DNA from: a bacterium
GTDB taxonomy: Bacteria > Patescibacteriota > Minisyncoccia > UBA6257 > JAGGUH01
DNA: 6,463 nucleotides
Assembly (NCBI GenBank): GCA_021158645.1
Contig: JAGGUH010000072.1
Coordinates: 1-6,463, forward strand
Direction of reading: 5' to 3'
The notes beneath the pieces were generated by a model, which worked only from the letters and a program-made list of their open reading frames with translations, was not told the DNA's origin and ran no database searches. A program made the translations under genes and the position numbers. Of this stretch, positions 6,047 through 6,463 are shown piece by piece (the first letter of the stretch is position 1; each line of letters begins with the position of its first letter).

Positions 6047-6253
6047 TTATTTCTTTAGTTGTTTATTTAAAATTGCATATCCTTGTCTTAATGCTAAAAA
6101 ATAAGTGTATTTAGAGGGATAACAATCCCCAAAGCTTTTTTCACATTCTATAGCGGTTAAGATTAATTTCAGTCTTTTAGTGGGTGTAAAAGTAAAAGTA
6201 TATCCTCCTTTTTTGATTTTTATTCTTCTTGTATTTACTTTTGTTTTAAACAT
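6047..6253 (-). CDS. Small basic protein of unknown function
   Basis: A 68-residue protein that I do not recognise. It is strongly basic: 16 Lys/Arg against 3 Asp/Glu. The N-terminal third looks beta-rich ('RRIKIKKGGYTFTFTPTKR', residues 9-27); the remainder, with C37 and C44 seven residues apart, looks largely helical ('LKLILTAIECEKSF' and 'YFLALRQGYAILNKQL'). There is no signal peptide or membrane helix, so it is probably cytoplasmic. Charge suggests nucleic-acid or ribosome contact, but no known motif supports that. The start is well fixed by a perfect AAAGGAGG seven bases upstream. The gene forms its own unit with a near-consensus promoter and a strong terminator, unlike all its neighbours. 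That arrangement is the best evidence that the gene is real and well expressed. Confidence 0.8.
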   Translation of the reverse strand: MFKTKVNTRRIKIKKGGYTFTFTPTKRLKLILTAIECEKSFGDCYPSKYTYFLALRQGYAILNKQLKK

Positions 6254-6260
6254 TTTTGTG

Positions 6261-6268
6261 CCTCCTTT
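6261..6268 (-). promoter_or_regulatory. Strong Shine-Dalgarno site AAAGGAGG
   Basis: On the minus strand AAAGGAGG lies 7 bases before the ATG at 6253. It matches the 16S anti-Shine-Dalgarno essentially perfectly and is the only such site in front of any gene in the window. It fixes the start of the 68-residue protein. Confidence 0.9.
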
Positions 6269-6290
6269 TATTTTTAATTTCCTAATTCTA

Positions 6291-6317
6291 ATTATATTGA
6301 TTTTTATAAAAAGTCAA
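6291..6317 (-). promoter_or_regulatory. Sigma-70-type promoter for the 68-residue gene
   Basis: On the minus strand TTGACT (6317-6312) and a perfect TATAAT (6296-6291) are separated by 15 bp. That is shorter than the ideal 17, but both boxes are close to consensus. Transcription would start near 6284, giving a leader of about 30 nt that carries the Shine-Dalgarno site. Confidence 0.7.
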
Positions 6318-6332
6318 TCTTTAGTTGGCTCT

Positions 6333-6348
6333 CCACCAATTTTGGTGG
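6333..6348. promoter_or_regulatory. 16-bp palindrome upstream of the -35 box, possible operator
   Basis: CCACCAA (6333-6339) and TTGGTGG (6342-6348) are perfect inverted arms around TT. The site begins 15 bp upstream of the -35 hexamer, centred near position -57 from the predicted start. It stands out as GC-rich in very AT-rich DNA. No T-run follows on the minus strand, and no + gene precedes it, so an operator or activator site is more likely than a terminator. I do not recognise the motif. Confidence 0.4.
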
Positions 6349-6463
6349 TAAATTTTTCAAAAATTTCAATCTATATCTATCTAAATTTTAAATTTTTACA
6401 GAATTAGAATTTTTTAAAAAAATTTTAAAAAAACATCTTTTAGAAATTCAAAAATTTAAGGAA

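Noticed and set aside
6180..6407. 75-residue hydrophobic + strand reading frame opposite the 68-residue gene
   Set aside because: It looks like a membrane protein only because AT-rich antisense DNA yields Phe/Ile/Leu. It runs across the minus-strand promoter, ribosome site and palindrome, and has no ribosome site of its own.
6349..6463. Search for a tRNA, small RNA, CRISPR or mobile-element end in the right edge
   Set aside because: The stretch is homopolymer-rich AT sequence without a stable fold, repeat array or inverted terminal repeat.

Overview
The window reads as a piece of a very AT-rich bacterial chromosome, most likely from a Patescibacteria/CPR lineage (Parcubacteria- or Microgenomates-like). 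This rests on three things: the lemA and secA sequence style, including a SecA insertion I associate with CPR; small exported or membrane proteins of kinds I recognise only from CPR genomes (a T4SS-type pilin with a 'TINPDLVKL' end, a two-module Ig-like exported protein, an anchored propeller with a 'PDDWYQG' motif); and almost no Shine-Dalgarno sites. TGA is used as a stop and TGG for Trp, so the code is standard (table 11), not the Gracilibacteria/SR1 code. The lineage is an inference; no marker gene here fixes it.

Left and centre (1-5597, + strand): one tightly packed run of six genes. The 3' end of lemA is followed by a small multi-pass membrane protein, an exported Ig-like protein, a VirB2/TrbC-like pilin carrying an unusual 14-cysteine C-terminal domain, a membrane-anchored beta-propeller-like protein, and full-length secA. 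Gaps are -4 to 19 bp, two junctions are ATGA stop/start overlaps, and no internal promoter or terminator is evident, so this is probably one operon. Every complete protein between lemA and secA is predicted to be membrane-bound or exported. The theme is therefore the cell envelope: SecA would drive export and the middle genes may encode surface or pilus-related components.

Right (5598-6463, - strand genes): secA converges on a 73-residue ferritin-like protein whose diiron motif spacing matches encapsulated ferritins (EncFtn). A weak hairpin spanning both stop codons lies between them. Upstream of the ferritin-like gene is an AT-rich spacer with two near-identical 18-bp direct repeats and a degenerate third copy. 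Beyond it lies a self-contained unit for a 68-residue basic protein of unknown function, with near-consensus -35/-10 boxes, a perfect AAAGGAGG ribosome site, an ORF and a strong intrinsic terminator. A 16-bp palindrome sits just upstream of its -35 box. The last ~115 bp are AT-rich with no gene I can support.
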